Part shown: piece after piece, positions 15,839 to 25,266 of the stretch | Layout: each line of letters begins with the position of its first letter | How positions within the stretch are numbered: position 1 is the first letter of the stretch | Virus record (IMG/VR): IMGVR_UViG_3300037504_000146 | Span: 1-43,533 of that record | DNA length: 43,533 nt | Direction: 5' to 3' (one strand) | Origin: a virus | Translations under genes and position numbers: made by a program | The notes under the pieces: model-generated | Seen by the model: only the letters and a program-made list of their open reading frames with translations | What the model was told of the DNA's origin: nothing | Database searches by the model: none

Positions 15839-18800
15839 ATGGGCCGCCAGCGCATCTCAATTGACGTCGATGTCGATGCATCCGGCGAGGTGACAGAGCT
15901 GCGCCGCGTCTCTGGCGCAGTGCGGGACATCGACGATGCGTCGAAGACTGCCACGACCGGAGGCGTGTCCAGCTTCCGGGCTGGGCTGGCGAGCCTCGGC
16001 GGCGTCATCGCCGCGCTCGGGCTGGTGGAGCTGGGGCGCAATGTCGTGGCCGTCGGCGGGAACATCATCGACACCGCATCGAAGTTCGAAACGCTGCAGA
16101 TGCAGCTCGAGGCGGTGGTTGGATCTGCCACCGGTGCGCAGGCCGCCATGGATTTCGTGGACGAGAAGGTCCGCGAGATGCCGTACTCTGCCGAGGACCT
16201 CGTCCGGGCGTATGTGCGTCTGGAGCAGGTCGGGCTGCGGCCGTCCGAGGGCGCGCTGCAGGACGTGGCCGACGCAGCGTCGAGAGTCGGCGGCGGGAGC
16301 GAGGCGCTGTCGTCAATCGTGATGCAGCTCGGCCAGGCGTACACCGTCGGCAAGTTGCAGATGGAGGACGCCCGCGTCATCATGGAGCGCGGCGTGGACG
16401 TCATGGGCCTGCTCGCTGAGGTCACCGGCAAGACCACAGCGGAGATCAGCGAGATGATGACGAAGGGCGAGCTCACGCGCCCAGTCATCGAGCAGCTCAT
16501 CGAGGCGATGGGCGATCAGGCGATTGGTGCATCGGCAAAGCTAATGGACACCTACGGCGGTAGCCTGTCCAATCTGCAGGTGGCGTGGGAGGAGCTAGCC
16601 CGTACAATCGGCGAGGCTGGGGCGCTGGATGCGGCGCAGATGTCGGTGGAGGCGCTGACAGCGGCCATACCGCCCATGACCTACGTGCTGCTCGAGAGCG
16701 CTCAAGCGTTCCTGATCGCGCAAGCCACGATGCAGAAATGGTATCAGCAGTTTCTCCGCGCCATCGCACTGATGCCGGGATTCTCTGGTACGGACCTGCA
16801 GGAGATGGCCGTCGGCCAGCTGGCAAACTCGGTGGACACGCTGGAGACGTTCGACAGCTGGTTAACCAAAATCAACGGCACGCTCTCCGAGCTGGATGTG
16901 CGCGCTGGCGACGTTGGCGAGGTGATGCGCACGGGATTCAATCCCGGGATGGACGGCGGCACACAGGCCATAGCCGGCACTGGCGGGCTCAACGAGGCTG
17001 TCGAGGAGTCCGAGCGCGTCCTTTACCGCGCCGAGGGCCAGATTGAGGTCGTCGCGGAGGCGATTGGGGGCAGTGCGCCCAAGTCGCTTTCAAGCAGCGT
17101 GTTCGACGCCGATGGAAAGCTCGCAAAGCTTGGCGGGACCCTCGACGATGTGGGCGGGGTGGTCAAGACCAGCATCGAACAGTGGACCGCGCTCCAGACC
17201 ACCATGCAGGGTCTCATCGGCCAGAGCTGGGGTGACATCCTGTACGACCTGATGACGGGTCGATTCGATGACATTCTGGACGCGTTCGAGGCGCTGGGGC
17301 AAAACGTGGCCTCCATCATGGCCGACGCCATGAGCAGCGCTGCAGGCGTGGCCGCCGGCGGTGGCGACTTCATGCAGGCGTTGCGCGACCAGGGCGTGAC
17401 CCCATGGGCCGCCGTCGGTAGCGTGGGCCTCGGCATGGCCGGGTCCGGCATCGGCGGCGACCTCGGTGCCATCCTCTCGGGTGGTAGCACAGCTCTCGGC
17501 ATCGGGTCGCTGCTCGGCGCCTCCTCGATGCTCGGCCCGGCAGGCTGGATCATCGGCGGTGTCGCAGGCGCACTGCAGGCGATCGGCTCGCTGTTCGGTG
17601 GCGGCGAGGAGACTCCGGAAACGAAGTTTTGGCTCGGTCCAGACTCGGGCAGCGTGGGCACCCGTGGTCACCAAGGGCTGTCAGATGCCGACTGGGAGGC
17701 GTGGGTTGTCAACTCGCTGTCGATGTACCGTTCCACGCAGGGCGCGTGGCGTGGCGCGATGGAGCAGTTTCGCGACCCGTCCATCATGGGCATGTACGGC
17801 GGCGATCCGATCTTCCGGCAGGACTGGACGGAGGGCTCGGCGCGCAGCTGGTCGCAGTGGCTGGCGGATGTCGGACTGCCGGAGGGATTCCGCGGCGCAT
17901 GGGGCGAGGCGGGGTCCGCGGGGCTAGCAGGCCTTGGCGTCACCGAGGGCCGGCTCACGCAGTTCTGGGAGGAGATGGAGCAGCTTACCGGTGACGAGCA
18001 GGTCCAGTACCTGAGCCGGTTCATCTCGGTGCTGCAGGGGCTGAACACGCATCTCCCACGGCTACAGGACTTTAGCCTCGTTCTTGAGGACGTGAGCCGC
18101 GACAGCTTCGAGCAGTTCGGCATGGCGATCGAGGATTTCAACGAGCAGATCCTGACGGCGCGTGCGGGCCTCGAGGACATGTCCGGGCACGAGCGGGTCC
18201 AGCAGTTCTCGAAAATCAACGACCTGCTCGACCAGCGCTACCGGATCGAACAGCAGATGGTGCAGTCCATCATGGCGCAGATGGACGCTGTGACCCAGAT
18301 GGGCGCCAGCTTCCGCGAGCGTGCGCTACTGTCGACGATGACCGAGGCGCAACAGGAGCAGTATTACCTCGACATGATCCAGCAGATTGAGAGCCAGCTG
18401 AGCACTGGCGACCTCGGGTATGACCAGCTGGGCATGCTCCAATCCCAGTACTACGAGGCCCTCCAGGCGCTGCTCGGGCTCGGCTACGACGCGAACGACC
18501 TTATCGACATGTCGCAAGGGTTCGAGGACGAAATCACGGATCTGTACGAGGGCTTTCTCGACCAAATTGAAAGCGGGAATCAAAGCCTTCTGGACGAGCT
18601 CGGCCAGGGATTCATGGACCTCCTCACCGGACCGCTGGCCGATGGCGTGGGCGGGCTCGGTGACACGATCGGCGGCTCCATCGGCGAGATCGACCAGTTT
18701 GGCGACGCGCTCAACCGCTCCCGCGACGCGCTGTCCGAGTTCACTTCCTCGCTGATGTCGGCTGCCGCCAGCATGGGCGGCGGCGGGACACGGTCCGCCA

Positions 18801-18856
18801 CGATCATGCCAGACCGCGCCATGCGCATGGCCGGCATGATGGCGCCGGGGTTCTGA
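15839..18856 (+). CDS. Tape measure protein
   Basis: A 1005-residue protein, the longest in the genome. Residues about 60-260 contain the conserved tape-measure domain (ASKFETLQMQLEAVVGSATG, EDLVRAYVRLEQVGL, QLGQAYTVGKLQMED, NLQVAWEELARTIGE). A Gly/Ala-rich hydrophobic stretch lies around 500-590 (IGSLLGASSMLGPAGWIIGG), suited to membrane passage during DNA entry. The C-terminal half is helical with many Gln/Glu. At roughly 1.5 angstroms per residue the tail would be about 150 nm long (family rule). The stop overlaps the next start as TGATG. Confidence 0.95.
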   Translation: MGRQRISIDVDVDASGEVTELRRVSGAVRDIDDASKTATTGGVSSFRAGLASLGGVIAALGLVELGRNVVAVGGNIIDTASKFETLQMQLEAVVGSATGAQAAMDFVDEKVREMPYSAEDLVRAYVRLEQVGLRPSEGALQDVADAASRVGGGSEALSSIVMQLGQAYTVGKLQMEDARVIMERGVDVMGLLAEVTGKTTAEISEMMTKGELTRPVIEQLIEAMGDQAIGASAKLMDTYGGSLSNLQVAWEELARTIGEAGALDAAQMSVEALTAAIPPMTYVLLESAQAFLIAQATMQKWYQQFLRAIALMPGFSGTDLQEMAVGQLANSVDTLETFDSWLTKINGTLSELDVRAGDVGEVMRTGFNPGMDGGTQAIAGTGGLNEAVEESERVLYRAEGQIEVVAEAIGGSAPKSLSSSVFDADGKLAKLGGTLDDVGGVVKTSIEQWTALQTTMQGLIGQSWGDILYDLMTGRFDDILDAFEALGQNVASIMADAMSSAAGVAAGGGDFMQALRDQGVTPWAAVGSVGLGMAGSGIGGDLGAILSGGSTALGIGSLLGASSMLGPAGWIIGGVAGALQAIGSLFGGGEETPETKFWLGPDSGSVGTRGHQGLSDADWEAWVVNSLSMYRSTQGAWRGAMEQFRDPSIMGMYGGDPIFRQDWTEGSARSWSQWLADVGLPEGFRGAWGEAGSAGLAGLGVTEGRLTQFWEEMEQLTGDEQVQYLSRFISVLQGLNTHLPRLQDFSLVLEDVSRDSFEQFGMAIEDFNEQILTARAGLEDMSGHERVQQFSKINDLLDQRYRIEQQMVQSIMAQMDAVTQMGASFRERALLSTMTEAQQEQYYLDMIQQIESQLSTGDLGYDQLGMLQSQYYEALQALLGLGYDANDLIDMSQGFEDEITDLYEGFLDQIESGNQSLLDELGQGFMDLLTGPLADGVGGLGDTIGGSIGEIDQFGDALNRSRDALSEFTSSLMSAAASMGGGGTRSATIMPDRAMRMAGMMAPGF

Positions 18857-19800
18857 TGGCACTCGACGCCAACTACAGCGCGCACAAGGACGACAACCCG
18901 ATTGTCGGGTGTCACCTGATCGAGCTGGGCACCTCGACGACCAAGCGCTACAACGACACGCAGTACACTGTGCAGTACGACACCGGCGACGGTAGCGAGG
19001 AGTGGACCGCTCGCGCGTTCATTCCGGGCGGCATCGAGTACAGCATGCGCGGGCTTGCGTCCATTGAGATCGAGATCGACGATGTGGACGGCGAGGTCCG
19101 AGACGCCCTCATCGCCACAAGCGGAGATGTGACGGTCGATATCTGGGAGGTGCTCTGCGACGGCCAGGGCAAGCTGGTGGGCGACCGCAAGCTGTGGACC
19201 GGCTACGTTGGCCAGGCACAGTACACCGTCGAGACCACACAGCTGGCGATCGAGCCGGGCCCGACGCCGATCGATGTCGTGGTGCCATCGTGGCGGCTCG
19301 GACGTACGTGCGGAGTGCCTGTGAACGGCGATGTGTGCGGTCTGACGGGTGCCACCTGCGATCGAAGGTGGTCGACGTGCCTGGCGCAGGTCGGCGCGGC
19401 GAGCTTCACCGGCAGCGGTACAGATGACCTGACAGCCAGCGGCTCCCATGATGGCGACACGCGCAAGCTGCTGTGGGTGGAGATCGACGGTACCGGCAGT
19501 CCAGACACATTCAAGTGGGGCGTCAAGGACGGCGTGGACGGTGCATACCCGCCGTCGTCCTGGACGGCCACCACCGTGGCCATCACCGGGTCGACGCAGG
19601 AGCTGAGCAGTGGAGGCGTGGTGTACTGCGACATTGAGTTCGGCGACGTCACCGGGCACACCAGCGGCGACTACTGGGAGATCCGCATTGGGAACACCGA
19701 TCGGTTCGGCGGGTGTCCGATGATCCCGGAGGACAAGATCTACACGGTGTCGTCCGGACAGATCCACATTCGCCGGCTACAGTCTCACGAGGTGGAGTGA
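18856..19800 (+). CDS. Distal tail protein, gpL/DUF2163-like, with inserted Ig-like module
   Basis: A 314-residue protein. Residues 1-150 hold the N-terminal domain (LIELGTSTTKRYNDTQYTV, and LWTGYVGQAQYTVETTQLAI). The C-terminal domain is Cys-rich: C152, C161, C168, C175, and C287 in TDRFGGCPMIPED. This resembles lambda gpL / BR0599-type tail proteins, where four Cys hold an iron-sulphur cluster. Between C175 and the RFGGCP motif, residues about 182-278 are an inserted beta module (EIDGTGSPDTFKW, GHTSGDYWEIR) matching that in the tail tube protein. It should join the tube to the tip. Confidence 0.8.
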   Translation: MALDANYSAHKDDNPIVGCHLIELGTSTTKRYNDTQYTVQYDTGDGSEEWTARAFIPGGIEYSMRGLASIEIEIDDVDGEVRDALIATSGDVTVDIWEVLCDGQGKLVGDRKLWTGYVGQAQYTVETTQLAIEPGPTPIDVVVPSWRLGRTCGVPVNGDVCGLTGATCDRRWSTCLAQVGAASFTGSGTDDLTASGSHDGDTRKLLWVEIDGTGSPDTFKWGVKDGVDGAYPPSSWTATTVAITGSTQELSSGGVVYCDIEFGDVTGHTSGDYWEIRIGNTDRFGGCPMIPEDKIYTVSSGQIHIRRLQSHEVE

Positions 19801-20855
19801 TGCAGGGCTGGAGACCACCGTTTCCCGTCGCCGACTACCCGCCCATGGAGGGCTACGACGCAGGCCCGGACCTCGGCGGCACGCACTACCGGACGCGGGT
19901 CCGCGGGGCTGGGGTGGAGTCGATCCGGCAGGCGCCGGGTATGCCGCCGTGGCAGTTCTCGGCCAGCTGGCAGGCGGGTCGAGGCGCGACTTTCAACGCG
20001 CTCGAGTTCTTCCTTGCTCGCCACGCAGCCGCCGAGCACTTCATATGGTACGACCTGCTGGACCGCACGTTCCGCGATGTGCTGATCGGGTACGGTGACG
20101 GATCGACCAAGGTGTTCCCGATCTGGTGCAGGGACTCGAGCTCGCACCGGGTCACTGTGGCTGGCGAACCACAGCTCGGAAGCGGGTACAGCGTCGAGGC
20201 TACCAATGTTCTTGCGTCGGACAACGATGCATCGATTGAGACGGATACAAGCGGGTGGGGCGCACGCAATTCGGCGACGTTGTCGCAGGAGACTGCATGC
20301 AGCGTCGATGGTGACGCGGCGCTGAAAGTCGTCACGCCGGGAAGTGTGGCGGAGGAGGGTGCATATCCCCAACAAGTGGAGGCATCCGCAGGCGATGTGC
20401 TGTGTTTTTCGTGCTGGATTTGGGCGCCGGCGACAGTTAGCCTGGAACTGGTGCTGTGGTGGGAGGACGCGAGCAGTAGCACGTTGAGCTATGATACCGG
20501 TACCGCATTCGATGCCACCACATCCTGGACGCGACACGAGTTTTCCGCCACGGCGCCAGCGAGCACAGCCTATGTGTACGGCGCAGTGTGGACCGAGAGC
20601 AGCGTAGCAAAAACGTTCTACGTCGACGCTGCACAGCTCGAGTACGGGGCCGCCGCCACGGACTGGCACCTTCCGACCGAGGCACCTGACGCGCTGGTGT
20701 TCGACTCGGCGCCGGCGAGCGGGGACCCGATCCGCGTGACAGCCACCGGCAAATGGGGCTGGCCGTGTCGACTGACGAGCCTGAGCAAGGCGGAGCGATC
20801 CATCTCAGGCTTCCGCGCCTCCTGGCGCAGCGTGGGGTATCAGAGTGGGTCGTAG
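19800..20855 (+). CDS. Tail tip protein with jelly-roll (CBM-like) insertion
   Basis: A 351-residue protein, ATG 19800 overlapping the previous TGA. The N- and C-terminal parts (about 1-135 and 292-351) look like one tail-hub fold: ATFNALEFFLARHAAAEHF, FRDVLIGYGDGSTKVFPIW, and GWPCRLTSLSKAERSISGF. Between them, residues about 138-290 carry a carbohydrate-binding-module-like jelly roll: DTSGWGARNSATLSQETACS, DVLCFSCWIWAPATVSLELV, FYVDAAQLEYGAAATDWH. Such modules bind glycans or simply add surface. Base composition drops in the inserted part, supporting domain acquisition. Homologous genes of gene transfer agents sit in the same position. Confidence 0.65.
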   Translation: MQGWRPPFPVADYPPMEGYDAGPDLGGTHYRTRVRGAGVESIRQAPGMPPWQFSASWQAGRGATFNALEFFLARHAAAEHFIWYDLLDRTFRDVLIGYGDGSTKVFPIWCRDSSSHRVTVAGEPQLGSGYSVEATNVLASDNDASIETDTSGWGARNSATLSQETACSVDGDAALKVVTPGSVAEEGAYPQQVEASAGDVLCFSCWIWAPATVSLELVLWWEDASSSTLSYDTGTAFDATTSWTRHEFSATAPASTAYVYGAVWTESSVAKTFYVDAAQLEYGAAATDWHLPTEAPDALVFDSAPASGDPIRVTATGKWGWPCRLTSLSKAERSISGFRASWRSVGYQSGS

Positions 20856-23772
20856 CTGGATTCCGCGCTGGAACCCGTCCATCCTGACGCGACGGGATCA
20901 GGCCCGGCTGCCCGATCCCGGCGGCGGAGGCGGCGCAGCTGCCAACCGCTGGGCCGAGATCGGCGGAGCCACCACCAACCGCTCCGGCGGGCCGTACGAG
21001 GTGCCGGGCTGGACGTTTCCGCGTGGCCTTGGCAATCGTATGATGGACGATGTCCGTTTGCCTCCAGGGTGGGGCGGATGGACCCGCACCGCCATGGGCG
21101 GCGTCTCGTTCGATCAGCCGCGAGAGCTGACCTTTAGCGCTGCGGATGCGTGGATACCGATCGTCTACGGCGAGATGCGCGTCGGCGGCGTGATAGAGCT
21201 TCTGCATCAGGAGTCCTCCGGCGACGTCTACGCCGTGGTTACCTGGTCGATCGGCGAGGTCAACGCGATCAGCTCCACGCCGTTCGGCGCCGACGCGCAG
21301 ATCAACCCGCACGGGCAGGGCGCCTACTCATCACCCGCCGTGGTCGCCAGCTACACCGGGACACTGACGCAGTCGGTTGATAGTACGCTCGCCGGGCTGT
21401 CGGGCGTGACCTGGGACCAGGCGCTTACCGGCCGGGCGTACTCCGTGCTGCGGGTGGACGAGGATCGCGACGCCTCCATGCTGGAGCGTGCTCAGGCGGT
21501 GGTACAGGGGCTCAAGGTCTACGACCACCGAACTGATACCACAGCCTACAGCCGGAATCCTGTATTGTTGGCCGCCGCGCTTCTGCATGCGTGGTGGGGC
21601 GCTGACCTCGGAACCGATGCGCTCGACTGGGACCGCATCGACGATGCCGCAGACTACGCCGAGGTGGATGTGTCCGGCGAGGATCGGTTCGCCGTCGACG
21701 TCTACATCCGGCAGGGCATGCGGCTGTCGGAGGCGCTGGACCGAGTGCTGCGTCACTGCCGCGGTTACTGGGATTGGGACCCGCGGTCGGGGCTGTGGTA
21801 CGTGGACATCGAGCGCACCGGCTCGAGCGTGTTCACGTTCACGGACACCGGCTCAACACCCAACATCGACCCAAGATCTGTGGTTGTTGAGCCTCCGGAT
21901 CGGACGCGCCTACCGTCGCTGGTCCGCGTCAACTGGACCGACAAAGCCAACGACTACCAACCCGGCGGGCCGGTGGTCAAGGACTACGCGACCGCGGTCA
22001 CCGGCGCGCGTGAGGCGTATGTGGATCTGCCGTGGTGCACGAGCCGCGACGTGGCCGCCCGCATTCTCAACTACGAGTATTACTCGAGACTGCGCGATCC
22101 CATGCGCGTGCAGTGGCAATCGACCGAGACTGCAGCGGTGGTGGAGGTGGGCGACCGTGTAACGCTGACCGCCGGGGAGATCCTGGACGCTCAGAACCTG
22201 ATCGTTACCGGCATCACCCGAGTTCCCGACGGGTCGCTGGCGTTCTCAGGCACCGAGCACGAGACCGCGGCCTACAGCGACAGCACCGAGGCGCAGGACA
22301 CGCCACCGAGCTACACGAGCCCGAGCCTGGACGATCCAGCAACGCCGACAACTGTCGCGCGGGTGCTGGGATACGGCGGCAAGTGGGACCTGGTCGAGGA
22401 TGCACAAGGGTTCGACGCTGACGACCTCAGTGGGTGGACCAATAGCAACACCTTCGATTCATGGGACGCTGGCAACAGTCTGACCAAGCTGTACCCCGTG
22501 AGCGCTGGGACTGGTGGCACCATCTACACCAGCTTGACGCTGACCGCAAATGCGACACACCTCGTCACTGTCTGTTTCAAGGATGGCGGGGTTGTGTCTG
22601 CGGGTACTTCGTTCGGCTACTGGTTTGTTAAGCTGGGCACATCCGGAGGCAACGACCAGGCAAATCTGATTTTGCCGTACAGCACGATACCCGCGTACGC
22701 CAGCGAATGGCAGCGCGTGCAGTTTCTGTTGACGGTCGGGTCCGGCACTGCCGGCGAAATCAAGTTCCAATACGAGCCAAATGGAGCGGACGGTGTCCGC
22801 TATTTCTGTGTGCGCCAGGTGTATGTGACACCGTGGTCGCCTCAACTCGGTGTGTCCCTCTATGAGCGGTGGAGCTGGGACGAGGCGTCAGACCAGGATT
22901 TGATCAGGCGGTATGAGGTGACCCGAAATCGGGGCGGTGCCGACTCCACCAGCAGCACAGCGGACCCCTACGCTGCAGCAGAGCTTGGTCCATCCGCGAA
23001 CCAAGTCGTAATCGGGTGGACTCCTGATGCACAGGTTGGCTACGCTCGCCACCCAGATGATGACGACTGGCTCCGTGTGATTGGGAAATCTGGCAGCCGC
23101 GAGGACTTCCCGGAGCCGACCACGACATTCGAGGCGGTCGATAGTGAGATAAAGCTGGAGTATCTGGCGAACGTGGCTGACGGTGACAAGGCGGCTGGCC
23201 GTCTATTGCGTGTAGACTCGAGCAACGATGAGATCGGGTTTACCGACCCGGCTGACGGTGGCACGCCGGAGAGCTATGTCGCGGTCACCGAGTACGGTGT
23301 CGGGCCGTTGCAAAAATCGGTGATGAACATCACGCTGGCTGGCGCCAACATCCTCAACGTCGATGATGGCGGCGACGGTGACGGCAAGAAGCTCTACACC
23401 TTCCCGCAGGGGCGCATCTGGATTCCGAGCGCGCACATCGTCGGAAGCGCTACGGTTTCTGGCGACATCAGCGGAGACATCAAGTTCGCGGTCGGCTTCG
23501 CCCAAAACAGCGACGGCACGCACGGCGCGACGGAGAAGAACGTCGTTGACGAGATGACGGCATCGGGACCAACGTACACGTTCAGCGGCGACGGTCCGCC
23601 ATCATGGGCCGACTCCGCCGAGGGCACATCGACATCCAATCTGGCGGTCTATCTCAATGTGGTCGCGCCGGATGCGTCGGTTGACGCCGACGGAGAAACG
23701 GTCGAGGTCAATGCAACGTTGACGGTTCTCTGGGCACGAGCGACCGGCACGGAATCGGGATGGTCAAGCTGA
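20845..23772 (+). CDS. Tail tip / host-specificity hub protein (gpJ-like)
   Basis: A 975-residue protein starting at GTG 20845, overlapping the previous gene by 11 bp. Residues about 80-430 resemble the gpJ-like central hub (AWIPIVYGEMRVGGVIELL, RFAVDVYIRQGMRLSEALDR, then GYWDWDPRSGLWYVDIERTG). A second region (430-510) has hub-type strands (VEVGDRVTLTAGEILDAQNL). Residues about 518-665 form another jelly-roll-like domain (DDLSGWTNSNTFDSWDAGNS ... RYFCVRQVYVTP), and 680-975 contain fibronectin-like and beta-sandwich parts. The C-terminus should contact the host receptor. It is the last clear virion gene before lysis. Confidence 0.8.
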   Translation: MGRSWIPRWNPSILTRRDQARLPDPGGGGGAAANRWAEIGGATTNRSGGPYEVPGWTFPRGLGNRMMDDVRLPPGWGGWTRTAMGGVSFDQPRELTFSAADAWIPIVYGEMRVGGVIELLHQESSGDVYAVVTWSIGEVNAISSTPFGADAQINPHGQGAYSSPAVVASYTGTLTQSVDSTLAGLSGVTWDQALTGRAYSVLRVDEDRDASMLERAQAVVQGLKVYDHRTDTTAYSRNPVLLAAALLHAWWGADLGTDALDWDRIDDAADYAEVDVSGEDRFAVDVYIRQGMRLSEALDRVLRHCRGYWDWDPRSGLWYVDIERTGSSVFTFTDTGSTPNIDPRSVVVEPPDRTRLPSLVRVNWTDKANDYQPGGPVVKDYATAVTGAREAYVDLPWCTSRDVAARILNYEYYSRLRDPMRVQWQSTETAAVVEVGDRVTLTAGEILDAQNLIVTGITRVPDGSLAFSGTEHETAAYSDSTEAQDTPPSYTSPSLDDPATPTTVARVLGYGGKWDLVEDAQGFDADDLSGWTNSNTFDSWDAGNSLTKLYPVSAGTGGTIYTSLTLTANATHLVTVCFKDGGVVSAGTSFGYWFVKLGTSGGNDQANLILPYSTIPAYASEWQRVQFLLTVGSGTAGEIKFQYEPNGADGVRYFCVRQVYVTPWSPQLGVSLYERWSWDEASDQDLIRRYEVTRNRGGADSTSSTADPYAAAELGPSANQVVIGWTPDAQVGYARHPDDDDWLRVIGKSGSREDFPEPTTTFEAVDSEIKLEYLANVADGDKAAGRLLRVDSSNDEIGFTDPADGGTPESYVAVTEYGVGPLQKSVMNITLAGANILNVDDGGDGDGKKLYTFPQGRIWIPSAHIVGSATVSGDISGDIKFAVGFAQNSDGTHGATEKNVVDEMTASGPTYTFSGDGPPSWADSAEGTSTSNLAVYLNVVAPDASVDADGETVEVNATLTVLWARATGTESGWSS

Positions 23773-23797
23773 TGGCACACCCAAAGAGTAGACTATC

Positions 23798-24760
23798 GTG
23801 ACAAACGGACCCGCCCTCGACGCATCATGCACACCTGGGTTACGCTCGGAGTGCGCCCGGCTTTTCGAGCAACTCCAGGCGCAGCGGCGGGAGGACATGG
23901 ACCGATGGCAGCAGCAGCGGCAGGAGGACCTGGAGCGCCGGGAACGCGACCGGCGGAAAGACGCCGCGGATCGCCAGGAGGCACGAGACGCCCTGGCGTC
24001 GCAGCTGGCCGCCATCCACGACAGTCAATCCGAAATGAACAAGTTACTCCGCCGGCAGAACAGCCGCATTGATAGCCTCGAGCAGTGGCGAGAGCACGAG
24101 GTCGGGCGGCGCGAGGGCGAGGAGCGAGCCAGCGGCTCACACCTTGCGGCTCGAGAGTACGGCGTGTCATGGGCGAAGATCATCGTAATCCTCGTAGGGT
24201 GTTTGGTCGCGCTCCTGTCCGCGGTCGTCGCCACCATCGGCTCCACCGCTGAGATCGTCACCGACGCCGCCGTCTACCGGTGTGGAGATCCGCTGCAGGT
24301 GCAGACCGCGCGCGACAACGGCGCGACGCTACCACTCGAGGTCTACGCCGGCTCCGGATGGCGGGTCGATGTGACCGCGCAGTACCAGCACGAGTACCCG
24401 CCGGGACAGCTGTATCGAGCACACGACGCCGTCGAGATCGGTGGCGGGGTGCCATCTCCGTTCTACCAGCTCGCGCCGGTGCGGGTGTCGCCAGCTTCTG
24501 GCCTCTCGCTGACTGCCGGCGACTGGCTCTGCTCCGGCTCCGCCTGCATGCGTGCCACCGGCTGGATCAGCGTGCGCAACTCCGACTGCATCGACGTCAC
24601 ATGCCCGCTCGGCGGCCTGCTCGCCGAGATCTATCACGACGCTCCGGCTGACGCCGGTACACTGATCCGCTGTCTGAGATGGCAGCAGAGACCACAGGAG
24701 GACACTGATGGGATTCTGGACGCGCAACCAGGTCGCCCCGGTCGATCACACACGCGCTGA
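23798..24760 (+). CDS. Coiled-coil membrane protein of unknown function
   Basis: A 320-residue protein starting at GTG 23798. Residues about 17-120 form a charged coiled coil (LEQWREHEVGRREGEERAS; RQEDLERRERDRRKDAADRQ). A transmembrane helix lies at 127-148 (AKIIVILVGCLVALLSAVVA). The C-terminal 170 residues are beta-rich with six cysteines and would be outside the cytoplasm (RCGDPLQVQTARDNGATLPL; SDCIDVTCPLGG). It lies between receptor-binding and lysis genes, so it could be a virion, entry or membrane-exclusion protein. The C-terminus overlaps the next gene by 53 bp, unusually long for this genome. Confidence 0.7.
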   Translation: MTNGPALDASCTPGLRSECARLFEQLQAQRREDMDRWQQQRQEDLERRERDRRKDAADRQEARDALASQLAAIHDSQSEMNKLLRRQNSRIDSLEQWREHEVGRREGEERASGSHLAAREYGVSWAKIIVILVGCLVALLSAVVATIGSTAEIVTDAAVYRCGDPLQVQTARDNGATLPLEVYAGSGWRVDVTAQYQHEYPPGQLYRAHDAVEIGGGVPSPFYQLAPVRVSPASGLSLTAGDWLCSGSACMRATGWISVRNSDCIDVTCPLGGLLAEIYHDAPADAGTLIRCLRWQQRPQEDTDGILDAQPGRPGRSHTR

Positions 24761-25262
24761 GCTCGAGGGGGTCCGAAACGAGCTCCGAGAGCTGGGCCGC
24801 TACCAGCGGCAGCAGGCGGATCGCATCGCCGAGCTGCAGCATCAGATGGACAGCATGGAAGCGGCGTACGCGCTGCTACTGGACGCCACCGCACCGCTCG
24901 AGGAGGCCAGCGAGTCCGGCTTCGGCTGGAGCGGCGGCGAGGGGCCGGCTGCCGACCACGATGCGATTCGTGCACATCTTCGTGGCAGGATTGAGGACAT
25001 GCAGCTCTCCGACCCGGGCGCCGCCGTCACGGAGGAGATCGTCCGCAAAAGCCTCGGGCGGCACGTCAATCAGGGATGGTGCCCGCCTACGCTGGCGCGC
25101 TACTGGCCACACAGTCCAGCACAGCCCTGGGGCTCCTCGGCGGCGGCGATGTTCTTCGCCGAGGACCTGTCGGTTGTCTGGATTCCGACGCTGCAGGGCG
25201 GTGGTCCGTGGGCGCGGCTTGACGGCGAGGCGGCAGCGACCATCCTCAGCCCGCAAGTCTGA
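24708..25262 (+). CDS. Hypothetical protein with N-terminal coiled coil (184 aa)
   Basis: A 184-residue protein. A strong AGGAGGA site precedes ATG 24708, inside the end of the previous gene. Residues about 12-60 form a coiled coil (ELEGVRNELRELGRYQRQQA). The C-terminal half has Trp-rich segments (HVNQGWCPPTLARYWPHSP, AEDLSVVWIPTLQGGGPWAR), suggesting a small globular domain. No family was recognised. It ends 4 bp before the endolysin gene. Confidence 0.7.
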   Translation: MGFWTRNQVAPVDHTRAELEGVRNELRELGRYQRQQADRIAELQHQMDSMEAAYALLLDATAPLEEASESGFGWSGGEGPAADHDAIRAHLRGRIEDMQLSDPGAAVTEEIVRKSLGRHVNQGWCPPTLARYWPHSPAQPWGSSAAAMFFAEDLSVVWIPTLQGGGPWARLDGEAAATILSPQV

Positions 25263-25266
25263 CACC

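Noticed and set aside
18580-19767. Minus-strand 395-codon frame opposite the tape measure and gpL-like genes
   Set aside because: Shadow of the plus-strand genes; it crosses two well-supported coding regions and shows no domain or start signal.
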